From: Acanthacorydalis orientalis
Lineage: Eukaryota > Arthropoda > Insecta > Megaloptera > Corydalidae
DNA length: 64,000 nucleotides
Direction of reading: 5' to 3'
Assembly (NCBI GenBank): GCA_034766995.1
Contig: CM068323.1
Span: forward strand, 18,426,112 to 18,490,111
Shown piece after piece: positions 1 to 11,429 of this stretch. A program made the translations under genes and the position numbers. Position 1 is the first letter of the stretch, and each line of letters opens with the position of its first letter. The notes below the pieces were generated by a model that saw only the letters and a list, made by a program, of their open reading frames with translations, did not search any database and was not told the DNA's origin.

Positions 1-1153
1 TTGTAATTTCTGTCGCTTTCCAATTGTGTATCCATAATTGTCTATTTCAAAAGATATGTATTTTAATTTCCAAATTCAAAAAACTTTAAGTAATTATGTA
101 CATTTTTAATAACACGAATCTTCATGCAACACGTCCTCTGAAAATTCCAATAAACGAATTGATTGCTGATACGTGTATTAATTAAAACATTACTCTGAAT
201 TACCGAATTAAAATAATTAATCAACGGGGCGAATCCATTCGATTTTGGTAAATATTCCGAGAAGACCAATGAATAGAACACCGTTTACACATCGATATAA
301 TATTAATTATTTCATGAAAGAGAAAAATTAATCATTCTGTAATGTATGTCTGTATGTATAATGTATGTATGCTATGTATGTATCAGTAAAAGTAATAACA
401 ATTAGTATATTATATTATGTACTAAATGGTATTGTAAATTATATTTACAATATTAACTCACGAACATATATTTCACTTTTTGTAGACGACGTCGGTTCAA
501 GACTTGAAAATAAGTAGTGATACATTCGAACGGATCGATTAATAAACATTTACAACAAAAAAAAAAAAAAACAATAGATCATACCGAAACATTTATGTTA
601 AATATAATCTCAAATTCATTTTATTTAATATGTAATTCTGAAATGAGAAGGAGCAGAGTTAACGAACGATTTAACGAATAGTGTTGATTAATCGATTTAA
701 AAAAAACTAGTCATGATTATTTTCACTGCAATCTCTGTAATGAACAAAAATCTTATTATTGTTGTGTGTGTGTGTGTCTTTGTGTGTGGTTGTATTTTTG
801 TACTTTTATGAAGTTATGTATAAATGAAAACTTGTACTGTAGAAGAGTGAATATGTGTATTTATTTGCATGTTTTTATATATGTTTGTGTCGACTGTAAT
901 ATAGTAGATAGTAAAAAATCTCTTAATACTATAATTTCAGCATATTATTTATACTATTTACCATAGAGATCACGGAGATAGAACTACTTGAATCGTTTCG
1001 AATTCATACAAATCGATCAATAAACTTAGTGAGCAGACACGTTTATTTAAATTATATTTAGCCTCTAAATGTAGATTTGAGAAATGTTTGAAACAATCCA
1101 GAATATTGGTGATATTTAGAAAATAAAATTTCACTAACTTATTAGTACAGAAA

Positions 1154-1198
<45 letters not shown>

Positions 1199-2099
1199 TT
1201 GTACACGAGTAAAATTATTATTCAATTTTGATAAACACGAATTATATCGAATATTTCTTTTATTGATCGATTAGAACAAGATCGGACAGCTGGAAAATGC
1301 ATAGCGAAAACTGAAACATACAAATACAGATTGCACGCGAAAAATAGCGATGACAAACGGATTGTATGAACAATGAACTTTACACTCACATCGAAAGATT
1401 CGATAATTTATAAATAATCTGGTACGAAACCATTTGAGATATGATTGAAGTTTCATTAACCACGAGTTCATTCAGAATCAATTCCGTTTGTTTATTTTAA
1501 TAAATATTCAAAAGAACTTATATTATTTGTATATCATTTGTATATAATGTCGCAAACCAATTCATACCTTTGCGGAATCCAAAGGATCGTCCATTGACAT
1601 TGATACGAAGATGAAATCCATCAATAAATATTTTCAAAAATAACCATTAGTAAAATGTAAAGTGAATTAGAACCACGGCGCATTAAAAGTAGTTTTAGTT
1701 ATTTTATAAACTGTACATTACAATGGCAGAATTGAGAAACGACTATTGATATAAATATTGAATTAGTAATAAAACAAATGGAATAGTTGATAACAAAGGA
1801 CATTAATAGCGCTGACATAGTTTTTGATTGTGAAAAGATGTATTTATTGATGGATTCAAAAACCAATAATAGAAAATAACTTCTCGATGTCTGAAATAAA
1901 CGGCTGTTGATTATTTGTGAATTGATGTAAATGTTGAAGTCAGTTGACATAGTTCTGTGTGTGTGTGTGTGTATGTATGTATGTGCGTATAAGTGTGTGC
2001 GAAGTTATGTAATAAATAAACTATAAAAAAAATAAACAATGAAATAACGAAACTATGGATATTTAAGTAATAAAAGGAGTTAAGTAATGGATATTTAGC
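1..2099. other. Leading part of copy 1, no gene recognised
   Basis: AT-rich sequence with an A15 run near 557-571, short ATGTATGT-type repeats (340-390), a TG-rich stretch (762-790), a (TA)n tract (1,159-1,195) and a TG/TATG tract (1,957-1,985). Open frames of 66-83 codons occur on both strands but show no recognisable motif, and several are low-complexity. They are exactly repeated at 10,220-12,330 simply because the DNA is duplicated. I assign no function. Confidence 0.6.
1159..1195. repeat. (TA)n microsatellite, copy-1 allele
   Basis: About 12 bp shorter than its copy-2 counterpart at 11,378-11,426; the only sizeable length difference in the first 6.9 kb. Confidence 0.97.
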
Positions 2100-2848
2100 A
2101 TATTTAAGTAATAAAATAATATAAGACATACATCGTTCCTGCATAAATCATTCGATCGTTGTCTTGTACGAGACAGGTCATTGGTTGGGTGTTTCGGTTC
2201 CAGATTAAGACGAGCATTGTTCCCTGAAATTAAGCAATTATATTAATGACAGGTTTTTGTATTTATATAGACACACTATGGAAATTGTTACCTGAGTTCT
2301 GAATGTGTTTGTGTTAAGAATCTGTCGATTCCGATAGAAAAAACAGCAATCTTCGCAATTCACATCACTCCGCAAATTTAATCAAAACTTAATCGAACCG
2401 TTTATGTCGAACCGAAAATCGAAAATCGATTTCATAACGCCCGAATGTAAGGTGATTTTTTGAATGTGAACAACTCTCGTTTGGTTGTTATTAAATTCAA
2501 AAAAAAACCTTATCCAAACATAGTCAGTGACTATGAACGTCGAAAACAACAGTTTTCGATCTCAACTGGATTGGTTCACCGTTTTGATTAAATAGAAAAA
2601 AAGAGACGGACAAACTGAATCATTTCACAAACGGATCGAATTCAAACTGAATAAATATAAATATAAAAAATATATAAAAGAACTGTACGACGCATACGCA
2701 AAATCGGGAGAGATCTAATCAAACTAATTATGCATCAAAAGAGGAACACTGACATGCAAGGATCCAAAACGCGTCAACACTTGTATTGGACGCTCAACAT
2801 GTGAATGCTATTATGATACACACTCGTTCGATTTGCCCTATCTGTACA

Positions 2849-2890
2849 TATAAAAGGGAAATGGTGCAAATTTGCACCATTACCCATTCT
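2849..2890 (+). promoter_or_regulatory. TATA-like box followed by a perfect 22-bp palindrome in A unit 1
   Basis: TATAAAAG sits at 2,849-2,856. At 2,860-2,881 lies a perfect palindrome whose left arm is AATGGTGCAAA, followed by CATTCTTCAATCATC, a plausible initiator environment about 30-40 bp downstream. The perfect form recurs at 13,091-13,112. A core promoter is inferred from spacing only; no transcript is visible. It could equally be a chance TATA in AT-rich DNA beside a protein-binding palindrome. Confidence 0.35.
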
Positions 2891-3081
2891 TCAATCATCG
2901 GCGAAGGGAGAGAGGGTACTTTAATAAAACTCATTAAAATAAAAATTACAAAGACAATCTAATATTTACAATTAATTAAAAAAATCAACAATTAAAAGCA
3001 AACAATTAAATGAAAAAGCAATTAATATTGAATAAAAAAAAAATACTTAAAAATTGAAATCTTAATTTAATTGACCAAAGA

Positions 3082-3122
3082 GCCACGTTAAACAATAACA
3101 AAGCTATTATGGGTAACGTGGC
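3082..3122. repeat. Inverted repeat GCCACGTT ... AACGTGGC
   Basis: Arms of 8 bp enclose about 25 bases containing AATAACAAAGCTATTA. The arrangement is conserved in every A unit (5,854; 13,313; 16,085; 18,849). It could form a stem-loop or mark a boundary of an old element. No ORF lies in it. Confidence 0.4.
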
Positions 3123-3268
3123 AGGGGTCGAGATGGGAAGCTGAAATTCATAAAAGAAATTAAATGCACATTTTCTACGGCACTAGTCGCACTTAACACA
3201 ACGACAAGTCACCGCCTGACACTACACCTGCTACAAGGTGAAACGACATATACAACCCGTGAAGCGGA

Positions 3269-3309
3269 TTTATATACGCGTGCCTGATCTATGCTGCACG
3301 ACGTGCAGC
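3269..3309. promoter_or_regulatory. Second TATA/palindrome pair in A unit 1
   Basis: TTTATATACGCG at about 3,269-3,280 precedes an inverted repeat GCTGCACG-A-CGTGCAGC at 3,293-3,309 (8-bp arms, one central base). It is present in all five A units (near 6,065, 13,524, 16,296 and 19,069). The local sequence is more GC-rich than the rest of the unit. It may be part of a terminal or promoter region of a degraded mobile element; function unproven. Confidence 0.3.
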
Positions 3310-3439
3310 CAACCCTAGTGCTGAAAGTCATGTGTAGAAAAGTCGAGGAGTCGAGGTTTCAACTTCGCTTCACAGCACTTCATCCACCACGAAAGCTCCC
3401 AATGTATCGATCGCACAATTGACAATCAATCAGCGTAAC

Positions 3440-3830
3440 ATCTCATACACTGACGACGTTCAATTCGCAATCGATCTAATCTGTGTGTGATACATTAACA
3501 AATATGCAAGATGTGATATCGTCTTATGGATTCTTTCTTACTTTACGTTTGAATCAGTTCTGTTATAAAATCAAATCGTCATGAAACGATATCCAGCCTA
3601 AAACTAAATCCTAATCTCCTACAAAGAGGGGGAAGTACGATGGATTTTGCGTTCGTGTACAGTTCGAGATAATAAAAACCTGTTTATTAATTATCCCTTT
3701 GTGTATTCCTTGTGTATCCCTGTTCGTTCTGCATTATTCGCATATCAGGATGCGCAACTTCTTACGATATATATTTCCAGGCGATTCTTTCACGAACGAA
3801 ACTTGTATCACACTCACAATCACAATCACA
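3440..3830 (+). pseudogene. Decayed reverse-transcriptase remnant, A unit 1
   Basis: Codons at 3,440-3,487 read ISYTDDVQFAIDLICV and then a stop. This is a damaged form of the YADD catalytic box of non-LTR retrotransposon RTs, with A changed to T. About 200 bp downstream, GGAAGTACGATGGATTT reads KYDGF, matching the conserved block (usually (K/R)(Y/F)LG) that follows YADD by some 65-75 residues in LINE RTs. Frameshifts and stops separate the two blocks. A 70-codon frame at 3,647-3,859 overlaps this zone, but I do not recognise its product. The assignment rests on comparison with the better-preserved copy at 31,100. The remnant cannot encode a working enzyme. Confidence 0.55.
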
Positions 3831-4249
3831 CATTAAAACTACTCACTGAATTCACTTGAATCTACAAACTATTTTTTACTTTTGACATTACTAATTAGAA
3901 ATTCACAAAAAGAGAAACACATTTTCGAAACACTGCTGCAAGAGAGCTTTTATTAATGATGAATGAATTGTGTATTTTGTATGAAGTAGTTGTGTGTGTG
4001 TGTGTGCATTTAGTATATTGTGTAGAGTAATATGTATTTAGTGGAATGAAATTGATGAACATCTCTCTCACTTTTCACTGATCATATAGTAATTGTCAGC
4101 TACTTCCTGAGACGTCCAAGATGGAAGAGGACCATTCAGGCCAAAGAGAAATGTGGATGAAATGTAACCTCATACCCGAATGGAAATGTGCGTATCGTCT
4201 GCATTGGACTCATCTCTGCTGTATGAAGATGGAGAATTGAATTGACGAT

Positions 4250-4860
4250 GGAACTTATGTATCCCACAGTCACTGCTGATCCCGCTGACATAACACTAGA
4301 CTAATAAGCGAAAAAAACACACAAAAGCGAACACAACAGAAAATTAACTGACACAGACGATTTTCTTTCTGCCATAGATGGATCTGCATGCTGAAATTTA
4401 AAACGCGATTCTTCCTACTGGTACTGCTGACCCTGCTGACTTTACACTAGGCTAATAAGCGAAAAAAACACACAGAAGCGAACACGACAGACAATTAACT
4501 AACACAGACGATTGTCTATCTGCCATAGATAGATCTGCATGCTGAAATTTAAAATGGGATTCTTCCCACTGGTACTGCTGACCCTGCTGACTTTACACTA
4601 GGCTAATGAGCGAAAAAAACACACAGAAGCGAACACAATAGACACATAATTGAGACAGACGATTGTCTCTCTGCCAGAGATGAGTCTGGCTGCTGAAATT
4701 TAGAACGGGATTCTTCCCACTCTTCCTGCTCCTCCCGCTGACTTAACACTAGGCTGAGAAGCGAAAAAAACACACAGAAGCGAACACGACAGACAATTAA
4801 CTAACACAGACGATTTTCTCTCTGCCAGAGATGAGCCTGGCTGCTGAAATTTAAAATAGG
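4250..4860. repeat. 151-bp minisatellite, four units
   Basis: Landmarks AA(T/G)AAGCGAAAAAAAC or close variants fall at about 4,303, 4,454, 4,605 and 4,755, giving a period of 150-151 bp. Each unit contains GCTGAC near its start, an A7 run, AACACAC, GACGATT and CTGCTGAAATTTA. Units differ by about 5-15%, so the array is older than the 10-kb duplication that copied it to 14,481-15,091. Confidence 0.9.
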
Positions 4861-5622
4861 ATATTTAAGTAATAAAATGATAAAAGACATACATCGTTCC
4901 TGCATAAATCATTCGATCGTTGTCTTGTACAACGAGACAGGTCATTGGTTGGGTGTTTCGGTTCCAGATTAAGACGAGCATTGTTTCCTAAAATTAAGCA
5001 ATTATATTAATGACAGATTTTTGTATTTATATAGATATACTATGGAATTTGTTACCTGAGTTTTGAATGTGTTTGTGTTAAGAATCTATCGATTCCGATA
5101 GAAAAAACAGCAATCTTCGCAATTCACATCACTCCGCAAATTTAATCAAAACTTAATCGAACCGTTTATGTCGAACCGAAAATCGAAAATCGATTTCATA
5201 ACGCCCGAATGTAAGATGATTTTTTGAATGTGAACAACTCTCCTTTGATCGTTATTATATTCAAAAAAAAACCTTATCCAAACATAGCCAGTGACTATGA
5301 ACGTCGAAAACAACAGTTTTCGATCTCAACTGGATTGGTTCACCGTTTTGATTAAATAGAAAAAAAGAGACGGACAAACTGAATCATTTCACAAACGGAT
5401 CGAATTCAAACTGAATAAATATAAATATAAAAAATATATAAAAGAACTGTACGACGCATACGCAAAATCGGGAGAGATCTAATCAAACTAATTATGCATC
5501 AAAAGAGGAACACTGACATGCAAGGATCCAAAACGCGTCAACACTTGTATTGGACGCTCAACATGTGAATGCTATTATGATACACACTCGTTCGATTTGC
5601 CCTATCTGTACATATAAAAGGG

Positions 5623-5662
5623 AAATGGTGCAACTTTGCACCATTACCCATTCTTCAATCAT
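5623..5662 (+). promoter_or_regulatory. TATA-like box with imperfect palindrome in A unit 2
   Basis: TATAAAAG is at 5,623-5,630, followed by the same palindrome carrying a single base change (GCAACTTTGC for GCAAATTTGC) that breaks the central symmetry but leaves 10-bp arms. The same form is found in the units at 15,092 and 17,856. Retention of both the TATA and the arms in all five units is the reason for listing it. Confidence 0.3.
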
Positions 5663-6211
5663 CGGCGAAGGGCGAGATGGTACTTTAATAAAACTCATTA
5701 AAATAAAAATTAAAAAATATAATGACAAAGACAATCTAAAATTTACAATTAATTAAAAAATCAACAATTAAAAGCAAACAATCAATGAAAAAGCAATTAA
5801 TATTGAATAAAAAAATATTTAAAAATTGAAATCTTAATTTAATTGACCAAAGAGCCACGTTAAACAATAACAAAGCTATTAGGGGTAACGTGGCAGGGGT
5901 CGAGATGGGAAGCTGAAATTCATAAAAGAAATTAAATGCACATTTTCTACGGCACTAGTCGCACTTAACACAACGACAAGTCACCGCCTGACACTACACC
6001 TGCTACAAGGTGAAACGACATATACAACCCGTGAAGCGGATTTATATACGCGTGCCTGATCTATGCTGCACGACGTGCAGCCAACCCTAGTGCTGAAAGT
6101 CATGTGTAGAAAAGTCGAGGAGTCGAGGTTTCAACTTCGCTTCACAGCACTTCATCCACCACGAAAGCTCCCAATGTATCGATCGCACAATTGACAATCA
6201 ATCAGCGTAAC

Positions 6212-6610
6212 ATCTCATACACTGACGACGTTCAATTCGCAATCGATCTAATCTGTGTGTGATACATTAACAAATATGCAAGATGTGATATCGTCTTATG
6301 GATTCTTTCTTACTTTACGTTTGAATCAGTTCTGTTATAAAATCAAATCGTCATGAAACGATATCCAGCCTAAAACTAAATCCTAATCTCCTACAAAAAG
6401 GGGGAAGTACGATGGATTTTGCGTTCGTGTACAGTTCGAGATAAGAAAAACCTGTTTATTAATTATCCCTTTGTGTATTCCTTGTGTATCCCTGTTCGTT
6501 CTGCATTATTCGCATATCAGGATGCGCAACTTCTTACGATATATATTTCCAGGCGATTCTTTCACGAACGAAACTTGTATCACACTCACAATCACACATT
6601 AAAACTACTC
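6212..6610 (+). pseudogene. Decayed reverse-transcriptase remnant, A unit 2
   Basis: Same remnant as at 3,440, with the YTDD codons at 6,218-6,229 and the stop after ICV. The overlapping 68-codon frame 6,419-6,625 carries one substitution (RDKK for RDNK) and a loss of six bases (CACAAT) relative to 3,647-3,859. Confidence 0.55.
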
Positions 6611-6912
6611 ACTGAATTCACTTGAATCTACAAACTATTTTTTACTTTTGACTTTACTAATTAGAAATTCACAAAAAGAGAAACACATTTTCGAAACACT
6701 GCTGCAAGAGAGCTTTTATTAATGATGAATGAATTGTGTATTTTGTATGAAGTAGTTGTGTGTGTGTGTGTGTGCATTTAGTATATTGTGTAGAGTAATA
6801 TGTATTTAGTGGAATGAAATTGATGAACATCTCCCTCTCTTTTCACTGATCATATAGTAATTGTCAGCTACTTCCTGAGACGTCCAAGATGGAAGAGGAC
6901 CATTCAGGCCAA

Positions 6913-7380
6913 TGAACATTTAATTAAGATGTGTGCATTTGTTAATTAAGTGTGTGTATTTGTGTGTGTGTTTGTGTGTGTATTGTCTGCATTGGCCATA
7001 CACAAAATAATTGATTGAAATATATCAATGTATTACATCCGAATCAATAGATATTTATGCATTTAACAACAAATCGTGCACATGCTGTTACTTGATTTTT
7101 AAACATATAGCTTAATCACCGAAATTGATTATTTTGTCTATGTTGCCACTTCTACACCACGTTGAGGTTGCAGACATGTAGAAGACCTAACGTGTCGATT
7201 CGAGAATCGACCCTAATCTAGGCCCTCAATTATTAATGCTTCAAACAAAAAAAAAAAACATAAAAGAGAATTTATAAAAGAGACACCTATTCTAGCTACC
7301 TTATCAACTAAAATTACTTTATATTCTTACAATTACTTTGAACTTGCATAATATCCACACATGTATCTTATTCATAAATC
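6913..7380. other. Spacer after the A array, copy 1
   Basis: TG-rich tract (6,940-6,990) and then about 390 bp of ordinary AT-rich sequence that includes CGATTCGAGAATCG (7,195-7,208) and an A12-type run near 7,246. It is nearly identical to 19,906-20,358 in copy 2, and a diverged relative is at 31,945-32,080. No gene seen. Confidence 0.7.
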
Positions 7381-7397
7381 AGTGTACGTCGTCGATG

Positions 7398-7424
7398 GAT
7401 CAACATCTATAAAATCAATACAAT
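7398..7424. other. 27-bp micro-inversion relative to copy 2
   Basis: The 27 bases here are the reverse complement of 20,392-20,418 with one mismatch, while the flanks on both sides (GTCGTCGAT / CAAAGTG-AAGTTCAATGT) align in direct orientation. Confidence 0.8.
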
Positions 7425-7650
7425 TTCAAAGTGGAAGTTCAATGTTCTTCAATAAAATTTATCTGAAAATTTAAAACATAATTGTTTACCAGAAAAGAGT
7501 TTATGGCAATTTAGATCATTAGTACGTAGATGTATGAATGTATATATATGTACATGTACAATATTTTTTTAATGTGTGTGTGTGTGTCATTTTATCGTCT
7601 CTTCCAAATAAATATATACAGTAAGAAATCTGAAAGAAATGTAAAAAGAA

Positions 7651-7653
<3 letters not shown>

Positions 7654-7707
<54 letters not shown>
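7654..7707. repeat. (TA)n microsatellite
   Basis: About 54 bp of uninterrupted TA followed by CACGGG. The copy-2 counterpart is broken into several TA/CATA tracts (20,660-20,740). Confidence 0.97.
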
Positions 7708-7710
<3 letters not shown>

Positions 7711-8675
7711 GGGTGTGAAGGAGTAGGTGTGTGTGTCCTTAATAGTTTATTTTTATATTTATATGAACAAATCGAAAATTGAAAAATTCTTTCTCCATAA
7801 TATTTTTTCCATAATTGTTATTTTAATCGGTACGTTCATACTCGTATATTAGTTTATTTATTCTTCGGTTATTTCTTTTCAAATAATAATATGTAATAAT
7901 AATTAAATTAATTACAGCCAGTTATTTAAATCACTGAAAGGAAAAGAGATAATAGTTAATAGCTGAAAACAGATAATAATGATTAAAAAATATAAACTCG
8001 CACACACACACACAGACACACAATCTGTAAAAAACTGTATTATTATATAGTCTGAAAAATTAATTATTATTATTATTTTCTGTATTACTTATATTCAAAT
8101 AAAAAATTCAACAATAATTTAATTACATCCTCTTATTTAAATCGCTGAAAGGAAAGAGATGTATTTGTTAATAGCTGAAAACAAATAAAAATAATTAAAA
8201 AATATAAACAGCAAAACACACACACACAATCTGTAAGAAACTGTATTATTATCTGAAAAATTAATTATTAATATTAATTTTCTGGATATCCATTTTGAAT
8301 TAATTTTCATAATGAAGGATTGGAAAATCCTTTTCTTTGTAGAAACAATTTAGATGTGATATTAGTGTACGTAAACTGAATGTTTATTTGATATCTTATC
8401 TTCGTAAGATACTTCTGTTTAAAAAATAAAATTTGACTATAAAGTAATTACATTCTGTTTTTTTAAATCACTGAAAGGAAAGAGAAGTAATAGTTAGTAG
8501 CTGAAAACAAATTAAAATGATTAAAAAATATAAACAGCAAAACACACATACACACACAATCTGTAAAAAACTGTATTATTATATAATCTGAAAAATTAAT
8601 TATTATTATTATTATGTTTCTGGCTGTCCATTTTGAATAATTGTGTATAATAATGATTTGAATAATCCTTTTCTT

Positions 8676-8685
<10 letters not shown>

Positions 8686-8749
<64 letters not shown>
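8686..8749. repeat. (TA)n in B unit
   Basis: TATATATACA then a long TA run, sitting at the same place in the B unit as the tract at 9,084. Confidence 0.97.
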
Positions 8750-8756
<7 letters not shown>

Positions 8757-9083
8757 CCCACAAGTAATATCATAATTTGTTAATTCAATTTTTATTTGAT
8801 ATCTTATCTTCGTAAGATATTTCTGTTCAAAAAATAAAATTTGACTATAAAGTAATTACATTCTGTTTTTTTAAATCACTGAAAGGAAAGAGAAGTAATA
8901 GTTAGTAGCTGAAAACAAATTAAAATGATTAAAAAATATAAACAGCAAAACACACATACACACACAATCTGTAAAAAACTGTATTATTATATAATCTGAA
9001 AAATTAATTATTATTATTATTATGTTTCTGGCTGTCCATTTTGAATAATTGTGTATAATAATGATTTGAATAATCCTTTTCTT

Positions 9084-9140
<57 letters not shown>
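9084..9140. repeat. (TA)n in B unit
   Basis: Same insertion context (CTTTTCTTTATATATACAT ... CACATATCCCA) as 8,686 and 21,800. Confidence 0.97.
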
Positions 9141-9146
<6 letters not shown>

Positions 9147-9398
9147 CCCATAAGTAATATCATAATTTGTTAATTCAATTTTTATTTGATATCTTATCTT
9201 CGTAAGATATTTCTGTTCAAAAAATAAAATTTGACTATAAAGTAATTACATCCTGTTTTTTTAAATCACTGAAAGGAAAGAGAAGTAATAGTTAGTAGCT
9301 GAAAACAAATTAAAATGATTAAAAAATATAAACAGCAAAACACACACACACACACAATCTGTAAGGAAATGTATTATTATATGAGCTGAAAATTAATA

Positions 9399-9445
<47 letters not shown>

Positions 9446-9460
9446 TAAGCAAGAAGTAAT

Positions 9461-10219
9461 CTGAAAAAATAATGATTAGTATTTTATATAAAGCTGAAAG
9501 AAATTTGTGTTATACATAATTAAATATTTTCATTACGACGATTTTCATTCCATTTTGTCAAATTTATAATTTTCTGTTCCAAAATTGAACAATACACTTT
9601 CAATGTCGTATTGATAGACTGTGAATTTGTCTATTATTTTAATACATTTTTATCTATTTTAATTAATTAATGCATTTTAGTACCCTATATATTCTTATTT
9701 CGGTAACATATTTATATTCTTGCATTATTTAATTCATGTTTTAAAAATATTTACTTTTTTAACCGCTGTAAATAAAAATTAATTTTATAATTACTAAATC
9801 TGTCTCGACTCACACACACACATAAAATTCTAATAATTTTATAACCTGAAAAAAATGATTAATTAGTTATGCTGAAAAACAAACAGTTATTAATTATTAA
9901 ATATACATAACTAAGTTACATATACATATATAGGATGGCCATCCCCATACGAATCACACATACACAAATATATTAACTAAATATATATATATATATATTA
10001 TAATTGTTACACTTTACACTTATTTAATTCTCCTTCCATTGAATTTTTGCAGTCTGATTATTTATGTATTATTTTTACTTTTGACAGTAGTCTCAAATGA
10101 GAGCAGTGATTATATGTTTTGTATGTATCTCTCTTTTCTGAAAAAATGTTTACTGAATGTAAATATCCATTTATTATTTGATAAGTTCATAAAAATGAAG
10201 TCGTTACCATATCTGTCTA
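9461..10219. other. AT-rich tail of copy 1, no gene seen
   Basis: Contains partial B-unit sequence (ATAAAGCTGAAAG at 9,488; ACACACACACA at 9,811), a GC-richer landmark GATGGCCATCCCC (9,934) and a short (TA)n at 9,981-9,998. A diverged counterpart runs from 22,225 to 23,060. The 89-codon frame at 10,039-10,308 crosses the duplication junction and is not conserved in the diverged counterpart. Confidence 0.6.
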
Positions 10220-10263
10220 TTGTAATTTCTGTCGCTTTCCAATTGTGTATCCATAATTGTCTA
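10180..10263. other. Junction between tandem copies 1 and 2
   Basis: Position 10,220 corresponds to position 1. The diverged copy at 22,990-23,060 matches this sequence through CCATAATTGTCTAT and then departs at about 10,263, so the actual breakpoint of the older repeat is near 10,263. Confidence 0.75.
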
Positions 10264-11372
10264 TTTCAAAAGATATGTATTTTAATTTCCAAATTCAAAA
10301 AACTTTAAGTAATTATGTACATTTTTAATAACACGAATCTTCATGCAACACGTCCTCTGAAAATTCCAATAAACGAATTGATTGCTGATACGTGTATTAA
10401 TTAAAACATTACTCTGAATTACCGAATTAAAATAATTAATCAACGGGGCGAATCCATTCGATTTTGGTAAATATTCCGAGAAGACCAATGAATAGAACAC
10501 CGTTTACACATCGATATAATATTAATTATTTCATGAAAGAGAAAAATTAATCATTCTGTAATGTATGTCTGTATGTATAATGTATGTATGCTATGTATGT
10601 ATCAGTAAAAGTAATAACAATTAGTATATTATATTATGTACTAAATGGTATTGTAAATTATATTTACAATATTAACTCACGAACATATATTTCACTTTTT
10701 GTAGACGACGTCGGTTCAAGACTTGAAAATAAGTAGTGATACATTCGAACGGATCGATTAATAAACATTTACAACAAAAAAAAAAAAAAACAATAGATCA
10801 TACCGAAACATTTATGTTAAATATAATCTCAAATTCATTTTATTTAATATGTAATTCTGAAATGAGAAGGAGCAGAGTTAACGAACGATTTAACGAATAG
10901 TGTTGATTAATCGATTTAAAAAAAACTAGTCATGATTATTTTCACTGCAATCTCTGTAATGAACAAAAATCTTATTATTGTTGTGTGTGTGTGTGTCTTT
11001 GTGTGTGGTTGTATTTTTGTACTTTTATGAAGTTATGTATAAATGAAAACTTGTACTGTAGAAGAGTGAATATGTGTATTTATTTGCATGTTTTTATATA
11101 TGTTTGTGTCGACTGTAATATAGTAGATAGTAAAAAATCTCTTAATACTATAATTTCAGCATATTATTTATACTATTTACCATAGAGATCACGGAGATAG
11201 AACTACTTGAATCGTTTCGAATTCATACAAATCGATCAATAAACTTAGTGAGCAGACACGTTTATTTAAATTATATTTAGCCTCTAAATGTAGATTTGAG
11301 AAATGTTTGAAACAATCCAGAATATTGGTGATATTTAGAAAATAAAATTTCACTAACTTATTAGTACAGAAA

Positions 11373-11377
<5 letters not shown>

Positions 11378-11426
<49 letters not shown>
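11378..11426. repeat. (TA)n microsatellite, copy-2 allele
   Basis: Expanded by six dinucleotides relative to 1,159-1,195. Confidence 0.97.

Positions 11427-11429
<3 letters not shown>

Larger units (their letters stand above)
2100..4860. repeat. A unit 1 of copy 1 (about 2.76 kb tandem unit)
   Basis: The unit begins with ATATTTAAGTAATAAAAT and the next unit begins the same way at 4,861. Corresponding points lie 2,761-2,772 bp apart, for example 2,786 with 5,550 and 3,647 with 6,419. In order it holds a conserved 700-bp front part, a TATA box with a perfect palindrome, a GCCACGTT/AACGTGGC inverted repeat (3,082-3,122), a second TATA/palindrome pair, a decayed RT remnant (about 3,440-3,830), a TG tract, and a four-copy 151-bp minisatellite at the end. 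Small indels between units show they are not perfectly homogenised. Confidence 0.9.
4861..6912. repeat. A unit 2 of copy 1 (truncated before the minisatellite)
   Basis: This is homologous to 2,100-4,144 with scattered substitutions and indels, for example CCTTTGATCG for CGTTTGGTTG near 5,241. Homology stops just after GACCATTCAGGCCAA at 6,912, so the 151-bp minisatellite is absent and a TG-rich spacer follows. The same truncation point is seen in the last A unit of copy 2 (19,905), so this is the fixed right edge of the array. Confidence 0.88.
7900..9460. repeat. B-unit tandem repeats with embedded (TA)n, copy 1
   Basis: Five units begin around 7,919, 8,130, 8,455, 8,865 and 9,255. Each has TTAAATC(A/G)CTGAAAGGAAA, a TAGCTGAAAACA block, AAAAAATATAAAC, a short CA-rich tract, CAATCTGTAA and a TATTATTA block. 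Complete units continue with GATATCTTATCTTCGTAAGATAT, a near-perfect inverted repeat. The three at 8,455-9,370 are 390-408 bp apart and nearly identical except for (TA)n length. I do not recognise the family and see no ORF in it. Confidence 0.85.
1..10219. repeat. Segmental tandem duplication, copy 1 (about 10.2 kb)
   Basis: The sequence from position 1 recurs from 10,220. Base-for-base comparison of many stretches gives offset 10,219 up to the (TA)n tract at 1,159 and offset 10,231 after it, because that tract is 12 bp longer in the second copy. Through about 6,900 the copies look essentially identical; the one substitution I saw is a C near 4,434 that is T in copy 2. The left edge lies outside the window, so more copies may precede it. 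The segment holds a unique-looking 2.1-kb part, two A units, a 450-bp spacer and a B-unit/(TA)n zone. No gene is recognised in it. Such high identity means a very recent duplication, ongoing gene conversion, or an assembly duplication. Confidence 0.93.

Noticed and set aside
5550..5756. 68-codon frame with CPICTYK, repeated in three A units
   Set aside because: Repetition follows from DNA duplication. The frame is not intact in the unit-1 form because of indels, and the CxxC-like motif is isolated.
7900..9460. B-unit array considered as a CRISPR-like array
   Set aside because: Units are 200-410 bp with diverging AT-rich sequence and microsatellites, with no short direct repeats and unique spacers; the context is eukaryotic.
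10039..10308. 89-codon hydrophobic frame across the copy junction
   Set aside because: It depends on the junction sequence and is broken in the diverged counterpart at 22,840-23,060; composition is typical of AT-rich chance frames.
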